Origin: DSSM01 sp964484125
Lineage (GTDB): Bacteria; Bacteroidota; Ignavibacteria; Tepidaquicellales; Tepidaquicellaceae
Reading direction: 5' to 3'
Length of the DNA stretch: 11,791 nt
Assembly: GCA_964484125.1 (NCBI GenBank)
Contig: CAZAEK010000036.1
Span: forward strand, 1 to 11,791
Made by a program: the position numbers and the translations under genes. Positions 1-7,960 of this stretch are shown in pieces. Positions within the stretch are counted from its first letter, which is position 1; each line of letters starts with the position of its first letter. The notes beneath the pieces are model-generated. The model saw only the letters and a program-made list of their open reading frames with translations. It did not search any database and was not told the origin of the DNA.

Positions 1-25
1 GGTCAGGTTTTCGGGCATTATTTTA

Positions 26-83
26 CTACAAACATACGACCCCTACGGGGTCAGGCAATCCCGGAGGGATTGAACGTTTGTAG
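26..83. repeat. Pair of inverted REP-like palindromic units
   Basis: Two 27-base units face each other. The first (26-52) is a ctacaaacat-type tag followed by a hairpin with arms gacccc/ggggtc and loop tac (38-52). The second (57-83) is the inverted form: a hairpin with arms aatccc/gggatt and loop gga (57-71), then the tag complement ending gtttgtag (76-83). The outer tags can pair over 8 bp (26-33 with 76-83), so the pair can fold as a closed stem bearing two small hairpins. The arrangement resembles REP pairs in bacterial BIMEs. Calling it REP-like is inference from architecture; copy number in the genome is not visible here. Confidence 0.75.
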
Positions 84-100
84 AAAAAAGAATTAATAAA

Positions 101-129
101 ATGGTGACCCCGTAGGGGTCATATGTTTT
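101..129. repeat. Third REP-like unit, inverted copy of the first
   Basis: A perfect hairpin with arms gacccc/ggggtc and loop gta (106-120) is preceded by atgg and followed by atatgtt. The reverse complement of 106-127 matches 31-52 at 21 of 22 positions, the mismatch being at 37/121. The unit is therefore an inverted copy of the first one and could pair with it in an alternative fold enclosing the second hairpin. The atgg-hairpin-atatgtt layout recurs near the right edge of the window. Confidence 0.7.
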
Positions 130-134
130 AAAAG

Positions 135-160
135 AAAAAGCCGGTACAAGCCGGCTTTTT
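135..160 (-). terminator. Rho-independent terminator of the last propeller gene
   Basis: Arms aaaaagccgg (135-144) and ccggcttttt (151-160) pair perfectly around a 6-base loop. Read on the minus strand, the GC-rich stem ends in a T run about 20 bases past the stop codon of the gene ending at 181. The A/T symmetry would also allow termination in the opposite direction. It is near-identical to the hairpin at 1851-1876. Confidence 0.85.
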
Positions 161-426
161 AAATTTAAAAATTTTAAAATTTATTTTACAAGCATCATCT
201 TTTTAACTTCAGAGAAGCCGTTTACTTCCATTTTATAGAAATAAACACCTGAACTTAATTTCGATGCATTGAAATCTAATGAATAAGCACCGGGAGTCAT
301 TTCTCTTGAAACAAGAGTTGCAACTTCTTTTCCGAGCATATTATAGACCTTAATAGAAACAAATCCCTGTTTAGGTATTGAGAAGTCAATCTTTGTTGTC
401 GGATTGAAAGGATTTGGATAGTTCTG
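135..426 (-). repeat. Duplicated 3' cassette, copy 1 (sorting domain + terminator)
   Basis: This block aligns without gaps to 1851-2142 (offset 1716). By eye only six of 292 positions differ: 145 and 147 in the terminator loop, 391 and 392 within one Lys/Arg codon, 409 and 415. Positions 148-390 (243 bp) are identical, covering the last 69 codons, the stop, the AT-rich trailer and one terminator arm. Similarity drops sharply beyond 426. Such identity, including silent sites, points to recent duplication or gene conversion. Confidence 0.9.
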
Positions 427-1722
427 ATATAAAGTAATTTTGTCTGGAATCTCAGAAGTTTTTCTTATAATACCTGTATTCATGGTTGTCCGTTGTGTAT
501 AGTAAATAGTTGAAGGAGTGTTATCAGTATAAAAAGTATTGAAATGAGCCCGTGCAATACCATCTGAACCAACTTTAAAATTGTGAAATCCATATTCAAC
601 AGTGCCACCATCGGATATAAACTCAGCATTACCTATAGTAATACCGCCGTTGGTAACAGGGGCACCTATTATATCTGCACGGTAATCAAACGGAGGGACA
701 TAATCCCTTTCGTCTTTCCAGAAAAACCATACCACATTATTCTGGTAATCATAAGCTGATTTTACAAGGCGGCTACGAATATTTGGCTGTGAAAGTTGTG
801 TTATATTCCATGATAATCCGTGATTTGTAGAATAGCCATATTTAACATTTACGCTCAGATAATTTCCCGGACTATCATGAAATGCAATATGAAAAATACC
901 ATTTTTATCTACAACGATGCCCGGATCGTATTGATTGCCACTATTGCTATAGACAAAACCCGGTACTGACCATGTCTGTCCACCGTTGAATGTATAAGAC
1001 ATCATAATATCCCAACCATTTGCTGTGCTTACGCTGTCACGCCATGCAATACATAATGTATCACTTGCTGAACCACTAAAATCAGGCATCGGAAATGCTG
1101 AATGTCTATTATCATCTGTGCTTATTCTTATAGGAGTGCTCCAGTTTAGTCCCCCGTCCATAGAGCGACTATACATTATTTCTGCATACTGTGTTGACAT
1201 TTCCTGTCCATCCATCCATACTGCGTGCAGACGATTTTTCATATCTCTAGTAATATGGCAATAATTAACGTTATATCGGACTGCTCCTGAAATGCGGATA
1301 GTATCAGACCAAATTTGTGAAGAAGCAATCCAGCGAGAATAGTAAACAGCATTTTTTGCAGAACTCGTCCAGATAGTATGTATATTACCGTTTAAATCAA
1401 TATCTGCTCCAATACTACTGTTGTTATTACCGGTTTTAGTAGCGGGTGTGAACAGAGTTGGTGAAGGGGCGTTCCAGCTCTGTCCATTATCACTTGAACC
1501 AATATAGTAATTTATACCATTTTCCTTGTAGAAAATAATTACTGTTCCATTGGCAGTAACTACCATATTATTAGCTACTGCACCGGTTGCAGACGCATTT
1601 GGATTAAATTTAGGTACTGCTATTGGTGCTGAAAACCAATGTGGATCAATTCCGTGTTGTGAATATGCAACAACGGAAAGTAACTGTAATAAGATAAAAA
1701 TAAATAATTTTTGTTTACCCAT
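181..1722 (-). CDS. Secreted Asp-box beta-propeller protein with T9SS sorting domain
   Basis: A 513-residue protein predicted to be exported by Sec and then across the outer membrane by T9SS. Residues 1-22 form a signal peptide (Lys-rich start, hydrophobic core, AYSQ end). Four Asp-box motifs are visible: SSDNGQSW (76-83), SMDGGLNW (187-194), TFNGGQTW (244-251) and STNHGLSW (298-305), typical of a BNR/sialidase-like propeller fold. I see no FRIP/YRIP motif of true sialidases, so enzymatic activity is unsupported and a binding or structural role is as likely. Residues ~432-513 are a type A sorting domain with YPNPFNP (435-441) and the ending KKMMLVK. The ATG at 1722 gives the signal peptide directly; the upstream bases are AT-rich with no Shine-Dalgarno motif. 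A terminator upstream (1851-1876) suggests its own transcript, but I found no convincing promoter. Confidence 0.88.
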   Translation of the reverse strand: MGKQKLFIFILLQLLSVVAYSQHGIDPHWFSAPIAVPKFNPNASATGAVANNMVVTANGTVIIFYKENGINYYIGSSDNGQSWNAPSPTLFTPATKTGNNNSSIGADIDLNGNIHTIWTSSAKNAVYYSRWIASSQIWSDTIRISGAVRYNVNYCHITRDMKNRLHAVWMDGQEMSTQYAEIMYSRSMDGGLNWSTPIRISTDDNRHSAFPMPDFSGSASDTLCIAWRDSVSTANGWDIMMSYTFNGGQTWSVPGFVYSNSGNQYDPGIVVDKNGIFHIAFHDSPGNYLSVNVKYGYSTNHGLSWNITQLSQPNIRSRLVKSAYDYQNNVVWFFWKDERDYVPPFDYRADIIGAPVTNGGITIGNAEFISDGGTVEYGFHNFKVGSDGIARAHFNTFYTDNTPSTIYYTQRTTMNTGIIRKTSEIPDKITLYQNYPNPFNPTTKIDFSIPKQGFVSIKVYNMLGKEVATLVSREMTPGAYSLDFNASKLSSGVYFYKMEVNGFSEVKKMMLVK

Positions 1723-1850
1723 AACTATTTTATTTTTAAATTTATAAATTACTTTTTAGACAATAATATTTTTGAAAAGTTTAATAATTTTTTTAAATAA
1801 ACCCCGAATCTATATTCAGAATTAAATAAAGGTGGCAAATTTTTTTTAAA

Positions 1851-1876
1851 AAAAAGCCGGCAGAAGCCGGCTTTTT
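1851..1876 (-). terminator. Rho-independent terminator of the middle propeller gene
   Basis: Arms aaaaagccgg (1851-1860) and ccggcttttt (1867-1876) enclose a 6-base loop, about 20 bases downstream of the minus-strand stop at 1897. The stem matches the terminator at 135-160 exactly; only two loop bases differ. It separates the upstream minus-strand cluster from the gene at 181-1722. Confidence 0.85.
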
Positions 1877-2142
1877 AAATTTAAAAATTTTAAAATTTAT
1901 TTTACAAGCATCATCTTTTTAACTTCAGAGAAGCCGTTTACTTCCATTTTATAGAAATAAACACCTGAACTTAATTTCGATGCATTGAAATCTAATGAAT
2001 AAGCACCGGGAGTCATTTCTCTTGAAACAAGAGTTGCAACTTCTTTTCCGAGCATATTATAGACCTTAATAGAAACAAATCCCTGTTTAGGTATTGAGAA
2101 GTCAATTCTTGTTGTCGGATTGAACGGATTAGGATAGTTCTG
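1851..2142 (-). repeat. Duplicated 3' cassette, copy 2 (sorting domain + terminator)
   Basis: Partner of 135-426. It carries the terminator, trailer, stop and the last 80-odd codons of the gene at 1897-3405. The rest of the two host genes shows no comparable similarity, so the shared segment behaves as a module attached to unrelated propeller bodies. The third propeller gene (3476-5098) has a clearly different tail and did not take part. Confidence 0.9.
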
Positions 2143-3405
2143 TGAAAGAGAATAATTATCGGCAATTTTTGATTCATTACCTTTTAAATTCGTAACAACA
2201 TCACCGTCATAATATAGCTTCCTTGCGGTTCCGTCAAGTCCTACCCAAAAAACTCCATAATGATTAGTTAAGTAATCTTCGACAGTTTCCGGCTTGTATC
2301 CTCTAGGAGACCATACAGGCGGGTGGCTGCTGATGTTCTGTATAGTATATATTGTTTCCGGATTTGTACTTAATACATATTTATTTACAATCTTATCGGT
2401 AGTATTTGTTGGAGGTCCTGATTGTAAACTATCGGAATAAAAATTAACATCAAGACCGAATTGATAGTGTTTGGCGCTAAACCAGTATTCATCAACATTG
2501 GGATTTGCAGCAAAATTAAAAACAGTATTATAGTTTGCACCTGAATTTGTACTAACCCTGCATTTTATGTCAATATTCCCGGTAGTGCCGGAAGTATATA
2601 AAAACCAAACAACACCATTTTTAAATACAGAACCAAATTCGTTTTTTACAGTGTTATCTGTAACTACATCCTGAAAACCTGAAGATGCTAAAGTACCCGG
2701 TGCAGTTTCTCTGTATCTTGCCGCTCTTATGACCGAAGTTGCAGTGTCGGCTAAAACAGGACCATAATAATTTAGAATTAAAGTATCTCCGCTTCCGGAC
2801 ATATAAATTTTTGGTCTGGAAGCTGCACTTGATACGGTACCCGGATTTATCCAGTTAAATCCGCCGTCAACGCTTCCAAATCTTCTTACGGTTGTTCCGG
2901 TGTTTTTGTCATAAAACATATAAAGTGCACCTGTAGAAGAAGCACATACGTCAAAACTTCTGATAAGTGAATCAGCTGTTATTTTTGAGAAAGAATTATT
3001 TACAATATTCCATCTATAGGCATCAGAGCCATACATGAAGAATAAATAAAGAGAGTCATTTCCTGCACTAACCATTTTCATATTCGGAAATATTAATTTC
3101 GGCTGAATACCGCCGCTTATTCTTGTCCATGTATAACCATTGTTTGTAGATCTGAAAACAATAATGCCAAGATTGGTAGTTGTAGTTGTATCATTAACAG
3201 AAAGGTATAAATTGCCATTTGACCTTTGTGCAGATGAAATCATTCCTGCTGGTTCAAATGCATTTACAAGATAATCAAATCCATAAGTAGGATTTTGAAC
3301 TGCGTGAATTCCACTTGGAATTCCTGTTGCAACAGATATCGGTTGGGAATAAACCGTTAAAACTGTTACAAAAAAAACTGCTAATAGGGTAGTTATTTTT
3401 TTCAT
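1897..3405 (-). CDS. Secreted propeller-like protein with T9SS sorting domain
   Basis: A 502-residue exported protein. Residues 1-21 are a signal peptide ending VYSQ. Two clear Asp-boxes, STNNGYTW (86-93) and SVDGGFNW (178-185), and a degenerate one, STNSGANY (285-292), suggest a BNR-type beta-propeller, less regular than its neighbours. No sialidase catalytic motif is visible. Residues ~419-502 form a type A T9SS sorting domain (NYPNPFNP at 423-430, ending KKMMLVK) that is almost identical in DNA to that of the gene at 181-1722. The ATG at 3405 begins a typical MKK signal peptide; no Shine-Dalgarno motif precedes it. It lies 70 bases downstream of the propeller gene at 3476-5098, probably on the same transcript, and ends at its own terminator (1851-1876). 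Ligand or substrate unknown. Confidence 0.85.
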   Translation of the reverse strand: MKKITTLLAVFFVTVLTVYSQPISVATGIPSGIHAVQNPTYGFDYLVNAFEPAGMISSAQRSNGNLYLSVNDTTTTTNLGIIVFRSTNNGYTWTRISGGIQPKLIFPNMKMVSAGNDSLYLFFMYGSDAYRWNIVNNSFSKITADSLIRSFDVCASSTGALYMFYDKNTGTTVRRFGSVDGGFNWINPGTVSSAASRPKIYMSGSGDTLILNYYGPVLADTATSVIRAARYRETAPGTLASSGFQDVVTDNTVKNEFGSVFKNGVVWFLYTSGTTGNIDIKCRVSTNSGANYNTVFNFAANPNVDEYWFSAKHYQFGLDVNFYSDSLQSGPPTNTTDKIVNKYVLSTNPETIYTIQNISSHPPVWSPRGYKPETVEDYLTNHYGVFWVGLDGTARKLYYDGDVVTNLKGNESKIADNYSLSQNYPNPFNPTTRIDFSIPKQGFVSIKVYNMLGKEVATLVSREMTPGAYSLDFNASKLSSGVYFYKMEVNGFSEVKKMMLVK

Positions 3406-3475
3406 GGCTGATATTTAAATGATTTTAGTGATGATATAATTTATTGTTTCTACAATTAAAAATCAATAATTTTTT

Positions 3476-5098
3476 TTATCTGGCTAAAATCATTTTCTTT
3501 GTTTCTGAGAAATTACCTGATTTTATTTTATAAAAATAAATACCGGTTGGTAAATCTTTGGCATCGAAGCGCAATTGGTAAGTACCGGGTTCTTTGTATT
3601 CGTTAAGGAGGGTTTTTACTTCTTTGCCGAGAATATCATAGACTTTTATTTTTACTATTTCCGTATTTAAGATATTAAATCTAATATTTGTCATTGAATT
3701 AAAAGGATTAGGGAAATTTTGTTCCAACGAGTAACCTGAAGGAGTAAGTTCCGAAACTTTTTTTATACCTACAGATGATAAATCTATGGGAGTCATCCAT
3801 GCCTGAAAAATTCCCGATTTATCACTCATCCAGACTGCATATAATTTCCCGTTTCCGGAAGTCAATCCGATTTTATCCCCCATATTTCCGGCGCCTGCAC
3901 CTACAATTGATTTCGGGGCAAATCTATGGTCGCTGATTACATAATCTGCAAATGTATTTCCTCCGTCAGTTGAACGTGATAAATAAACCTCTGTGGAATC
4001 ACTTGATGTGTTTCTGTCATCGTAATAAATTATATTCACACCGCCATCTTCATCAACTCTGATTGCAGGGAAAAATTGTATCTTCCCGTTATTCAGTGCG
4101 TCCTGATTTACTCTTACTGCGGGAGAGAAAGTCTGTCCTCCGTCAGTAGATTTTCTGAGAATTACATCAGGGTCACTGCCGGCAGGTGAAAGGTTTTTTT
4201 CTGTAGTTATTATATATATCCATCCATTTCTTACTCCACCTGTGTTATCAATATCCATTCTTGGTAAGCCGTTAATTGCAATATTACCTTTTTGAAGAAT
4301 TCTTCCTGCAACTCCGTTTATATTTGCTGCGGTTTCATTTACAGTCCAGTTATTACCGCCGTTTGTTGACCTTGCAAATCCTATATAATCCTCAGTGAAA
4401 GGGGATGTATTTATTACAGAACCCCAGGATATGAAAACATTACCGCTGTTATTTGTTCTTAATTCTGCGCCCTGGCATCTTTGAGGAGGGTTGTTAATTG
4501 GTGTACTAGTACTCCATGTTTCTCCTCCATCTGAAGTATATGAGAAATAAACTTTAAATGGTGGAGTCAGAAAAATATAGCTTGTGTAAAATCTTCCGTA
4601 ATAAGGACTTGTGGGTGAAGCGTCAAAAAAGATGTCATTCCCTTTGTCCATATCTCCGTTTGAAATAGTATATGCAGTTGACCAGTTTGTGCCGAAATCA
4701 GTAGAATAATGTGAAAAAATTCCGTTAATAAATGAGCCGTGATGAATGAAAAGCAATCTGCCGTTATTATCAATGGCAGGTCCGGGATCGCTTCCGTGAT
4801 TCTGTATTGGTGAGCCATACATTGTATCTCTGTTAAACCAGGTCAGACCACCGTTTGTTGTGAGATAAATTGCTTCACTTCTGAAACTTGAAACAGAATT
4901 AATTGTACTGGCAGTTGCAAAAAGAAATGACTGATTTACGGGATGTCTTGTAATATCCAGTTCATACTGAACCATAGTCGAAGATGGATTGATTCTGTAA
5001 CTCGGATCAATTGCAAGTACTGATGTAAATGTTTTAAAATCATTTGCAAATGCAACTGTAGAAATCAAAATGAAAATTAATAAAAATATGTTTTTCAC
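3476..5098 (-). CDS. Secreted six-Asp-box beta-propeller protein with T9SS sorting domain
   Basis: A 540-residue exported protein and the most regular propeller of the three. The start is GTG at 5098: the next upstream in-frame codon but one is a stop, and only this start keeps the signal peptide (residues 1-19, ending AFAND). Six Asp-boxes occur: TTNGGLTW (80-87), STDFGTNW (132-139), TSDGGETW (188-195), STNGGNNW (244-251), STDGGQTF (317-324) and STDGGNTF (376-383). Spacing of 52-73 residues fits a six-bladed sialidase-like fold. The family also includes non-enzymatic binding proteins, and no FRIP/YRIP motif is visible. Residues ~457-540 are a sorting domain with FPNPFN (462-467) and the ending KKMILAR, well diverged from the other two tails. 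It sits 57 bases after the TonB-dependent receptor gene, which suggests co-transcription. A weak hairpin (5126-5146) lies in that gap. Confidence 0.88.
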   Translation of the reverse strand: MKNIFLLIFILISTVAFANDFKTFTSVLAIDPSYRINPSSTMVQYELDITRHPVNQSFLFATASTINSVSSFRSEAIYLTTNGGLTWFNRDTMYGSPIQNHGSDPGPAIDNNGRLLFIHHGSFINGIFSHYSTDFGTNWSTAYTISNGDMDKGNDIFFDASPTSPYYGRFYTSYIFLTPPFKVYFSYTSDGGETWSTSTPINNPPQRCQGAELRTNNSGNVFISWGSVINTSPFTEDYIGFARSTNGGNNWTVNETAANINGVAGRILQKGNIAINGLPRMDIDNTGGVRNGWIYIITTEKNLSPAGSDPDVILRKSTDGGQTFSPAVRVNQDALNNGKIQFFPAIRVDEDGGVNIIYYDDRNTSSDSTEVYLSRSTDGGNTFADYVISDHRFAPKSIVGAGAGNMGDKIGLTSGNGKLYAVWMSDKSGIFQAWMTPIDLSSVGIKKVSELTPSGYSLEQNFPNPFNSMTNIRFNILNTEIVKIKVYDILGKEVKTLLNEYKEPGTYQLRFDAKDLPTGIYFYKIKSGNFSETKKMILAR

Positions 5099-5125
5099 GG
5101 CTTATTTAATTAAATAATTTAAATT

Positions 5126-5146
5126 GGGGCTGAAATTATCAGCCTC
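5126..5146 (-). terminator. Weak intergenic hairpin after the receptor gene
   Basis: Arms ggggctga (5126-5133) and tcagcctc (5139-5146) pair over 8 bp with one G-T wobble around a 5-base loop, just past the receptor stop codon. On the minus strand it is followed by mixed A/T rather than a clean T run. It may be an attenuator, an mRNA-processing or stability hairpin, or a weak terminator giving partial read-through into the propeller genes. Confidence 0.4.
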
Positions 5147-5155
5147 ATGTATAAT

Positions 5156-7270
5156 TTAAAAGTTATAACCTAAATTTAAAGTTCCAAAAAAGTTTCTCTT
5201 CGGACCTGATTCATAGAATCTTCCGTTAGCATCGTTTATATTAATAAAGGCAACATATTGTTTATCTGTAATGTTGTTTATTCCGATATTTGCAAGTAAG
5301 CTGAAACCTTTATACGAAAGGTCAATTCCAAATAGTGAATTTAAGAGTATATATGATTCAGCGTTTTCTGTGTTTGCATCGTTTACATACATTTTATCAA
5401 TATATGTATAGTTACCTTTAATAAAAGCCCTGACATATTTGCTGAAGTTGTAATCATACATTAAATCAACAGATATATTATGCTTTGGAACAGACGGAAC
5501 AACGTTTCCGTCGTATTGCCTGGTTGATTGATTTCCGTTCTGATCAATAGTCAGCGCAGTATAAGTATCATACTTGAAATCGTTGAATGTATAAGCTGAT
5601 TTGAATGTCAGACCTTTAACGATTTCTGTCTTAAGCCCGAATTCAATTCCTTTCCTGTTTGTTTTTGCAGCATTTCTGTAATAGACAGTGTTATCAACTA
5701 CAAAAGGCACAATTTCATCTTCAATCAGAAGGTTGTATCCTGTGAGCTCGACAAAAATGTTATTAAAGTAATTCCTTTTCTCGCTGAATATATTTCCTTT
5801 AAAACCAATTTCAAAGTTCTTTGACGACTGCGGTTTTAAATCAGGGTTGAGAAGTCCCTGCCCGCCGTCTGATGAGAATGGGAAATTGTCCATTTCATTA
5901 CCTGCCGGAGTATCGAAACCAAGTCCGAAAGAAGCATAGGCGGCAAGCATATTCGTAAATTTAAAATTTACAGCAAATTTAGGAGTGAACTTATCAAAAT
6001 TGCGATTCGAGTTTTTAACTGAAAGCAATAAATCCTTTGAATCAAAGGTAACGTTGTCGTATCTGCCCGTTAATAAAAAGTCGAGTTTGTTTTTTATGAT
6101 GGTAATCTGATCCTGGATGTAAGCACCGAAGTTAGAAATAGTTTCATCGGACTGAGCGAGAAGATTATCTCCTTTGATTCCGTTGATGTTGTTGTATTCA
6201 CTGATAGGACCGGTCTGGTAGTAAGCATCGCTACCTACAGAGAATTCATTAAAAACTGAACCGATTTCAGAACGGTTGATATATCTGAATGAGCCGCCTA
6301 TTCCATATCTTGCAAAGAGTCTGTATGTCTTGGCTGTCCTGTCAAAATCTTTTATAGCACCGTAACCTGTGAATTCGATTTCATTGTTATTGTGTTTACC
6401 AAAAAATGAGTTTACCCTGACAGCAAGTCTTCCTTTTCTTGAGAATCTTTTTGAGTCTCTTGATACATCAGTTGAATTTGCCTTATTCGGGTCAAGTTCA
6501 TATTCTGATTTTTTCAGTGAGCCCGGTAATTTTATCAGACCTATTGCAGAGTTCAACAATACAGTAACAGTTGTATTATTATCAAGATATGTCTGCAAGG
6601 CAGCATTTGTAATGTTCTGATATTCCTGACTGTGTTCTCTGTATCCGTCAAAATTCCTGTAACTATAAGTTAAAATAAACCTCAGGTCATTTGTTAATAT
6701 ACCTGCCTTAATTCCATTTTGCCTGAGCCCGTATGAGCCGAATTCGTTATGCAGTGATACAAATGTTTTATTGAAGCCAAGGTCGGTTTTGAAGTTTACT
6801 ACGCCGCCCGGTGCATTTGTATAAAGGGAAGATGAGTTGCCTTTAACAATTTCTATGCTTCCGAGTGAATTGAAATCTATAGCTTCAATTCTTGTTTGTC
6901 CGTCAGGTTCTGATTCGGGAATATCATCCTGAAGTATTCTTACACCTCTTATACCTGTATTTGAACGGCTTCCAAATCCACGAATTGAAATTCTGACGTC
7001 GTGGTTACCATAACGGGATTGTGTGAAAATTCCCGGAATTGTTCCGAAAAGAGAATTGATTCCTATACCTGAAGAACGTTCAATTTCTTTTTGGCTCATT
7101 CTTTCTACGGAATATGGAATATCAATTATCTTCTTAAGAGTTCTTGTTCCTGTTATGATAATCTCCTGAGTCTCATAAATAGTAGTGTCCACTTCCATTA
7201 TTTCCTGAGAAAAAACTTCTCCAATAGCAAAAGTGAAAATAACTATAAAAAATATTATATATTTTTTCAT
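5156..7270 (-). CDS. TonB-dependent outer-membrane receptor
   Basis: A 704-residue, 22-stranded-barrel-type receptor for TonB-energised uptake across the outer membrane. Residues 1-22 are a signal peptide (VFSQ end). A TonB-box-like stretch lies around 34-41 (TQEIIITG). The plug domain covers ~44-163, with IRGFGSRS (96-103), QDDIPESEPDGQ (114-125), IEIVKG (139-144) and the YTNAPGGVVNF segment (150-160). The barrel shows LNPDLKPQSSKNFEIG (474-489), RKGIEFGLK (539-547) and INNITDKQYV (664-673), and ends in aromatic Phe (LGYNF), as outer-membrane barrels do. It has no N-terminal carboxypeptidase-regulatory-like domain and no SusD neighbour, so it is not a SusC-type glycan receptor. The plug is nearer to iron-siderophore/citrate-type receptors, but the ligand cannot be read from sequence. 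It follows the small membrane protein gene by 41 bases. Confidence 0.93.
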   Translation of the reverse strand: MKKYIIFFIVIFTFAIGEVFSQEIMEVDTTIYETQEIIITGTRTLKKIIDIPYSVERMSQKEIERSSGIGINSLFGTIPGIFTQSRYGNHDVRISIRGFGSRSNTGIRGVRILQDDIPESEPDGQTRIEAIDFNSLGSIEIVKGNSSSLYTNAPGGVVNFKTDLGFNKTFVSLHNEFGSYGLRQNGIKAGILTNDLRFILTYSYRNFDGYREHSQEYQNITNAALQTYLDNNTTVTVLLNSAIGLIKLPGSLKKSEYELDPNKANSTDVSRDSKRFSRKGRLAVRVNSFFGKHNNNEIEFTGYGAIKDFDRTAKTYRLFARYGIGGSFRYINRSEIGSVFNEFSVGSDAYYQTGPISEYNNINGIKGDNLLAQSDETISNFGAYIQDQITIIKNKLDFLLTGRYDNVTFDSKDLLLSVKNSNRNFDKFTPKFAVNFKFTNMLAAYASFGLGFDTPAGNEMDNFPFSSDGGQGLLNPDLKPQSSKNFEIGFKGNIFSEKRNYFNNIFVELTGYNLLIEDEIVPFVVDNTVYYRNAAKTNRKGIEFGLKTEIVKGLTFKSAYTFNDFKYDTYTALTIDQNGNQSTRQYDGNVVPSVPKHNISVDLMYDYNFSKYVRAFIKGNYTYIDKMYVNDANTENAESYILLNSLFGIDLSYKGFSLLANIGINNITDKQYVAFININDANGRFYESGPKRNFFGTLNLGYNF

Positions 7271-7311
7271 AATTTATTTTTTAGTTAATTTAGTTGTTAA
7301 AAAATATATGA

Positions 7312-7842
7312 CTAAATTAACTTCTTGGGTGGGGGCTCCGGTACATCACTGTACAATGAAGAGTAAAACGTGTCCGCTATTATATTTATTATATTGTATT
7401 TTATTTCAATTCTGATATCATTTGCTTCAGGTGTTAAACCAATATAGAAAAAATTTTTTATTATACTGGCTATAGGTCCTGTGTTTTTGGTTGTATCTGT
7501 ACTTGCACTAAAAAAAATATTATAAGCGTGTTCAAGTGCATTTTCATTATCGTCGCAAATCACCTTGTAAATTATTGTATCTCCTTTTTCAACCTTTGAA
7601 AACACATCGTACATTTTACCGTGCAGTTTAAATTCATGACCTTTAATCCAGATAATATCTGGATTTGGATTCGATTTGCTATCGGTGATGAAAATCAGCT
7701 CTTCGTCCTGCAGATAATTTGAAATTTTCTCAAAACCCTGCTTCTTAAATACTGATTTCAGTTGAATGTATAATAAGACATATCCAAATGAATTGAAAAT
7801 CAGCATTAATATTATCAATATGGAAGCAGTTTTTTTAAACAC
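7312..7842 (-). CDS. Small membrane-anchored protein of unknown function, Pro-rich C-terminus
   Basis: A 176-residue protein with no function I can assign. Residues ~6-27 are one hydrophobic segment after MFKK, so an N-in, C-out inner-membrane anchor (or uncleaved signal) is likely, with ~150 residues in the periplasm. Visible marks are WIKGHEFKLHGKMYDV (65-80), EKGDTIIYKVICDDNE (85-100) and a PEPPPKK tail (169-175). Similar short proteins with a GKMYD-type motif and Pro-rich end occur beside TonB-dependent receptors in Bacteroidota, but this is from memory and unchecked. The only candidate start is GTG at 7842, since an in-frame stop lies six codons upstream. It is the first gene of the minus-strand cluster, 41 bases before the receptor, which suggests a role with that receptor. 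No TonB/ExbB/ExbD features or metal-binding cluster are evident. Confidence 0.75.
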   Translation of the reverse strand: MFKKTASILIILMLIFNSFGYVLLYIQLKSVFKKQGFEKISNYLQDEELIFITDSKSNPNPDIIWIKGHEFKLHGKMYDVFSKVEKGDTIIYKVICDDNENALEHAYNIFFSASTDTTKNTGPIASIIKNFFYIGLTPEANDIRIEIKYNIINIIADTFYSSLYSDVPEPPPKKLI

Positions 7843-7960
7843 TTTGGGAATGAATGTTTATACAATTAATATTGTTATTCATAATATATGAATAAAATTA
7901 AAGTGATTCAATATTATTATTCTGAAGCAATTTTACATTTAATTGAATTTAAAGCTGTAT

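Noticed and set aside
1..20. End of a further palindromic unit at the left edge
   Set aside because: ggtcagg at the first bases resembles the end of a ggggtc arm (compare 49-55), but too little sequence is available to support it.
26..129. CRISPR array
   Set aside because: The repeated units alternate in orientation, are short palindromes with varied arms, and lack uniform spacers or cas genes.
1025..1264. Short plus-strand open frame
   Set aside because: Antisense within the propeller gene at 181-1722, where repeat motifs on the minus strand are clearly coding.
181..5098. Annotation of the three propellers as sialidases
   Set aside because: Only Asp-boxes support it; these occur in many non-sialidase propellers, and the FRIP/YRIP motif is not seen.
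5156..7270. SusC-type receptor of a polysaccharide utilisation locus
   Set aside because: There is no N-terminal carboxypeptidase-regulatory-like domain, no SusD neighbour and the size (704 residues) is below the usual SusC length.
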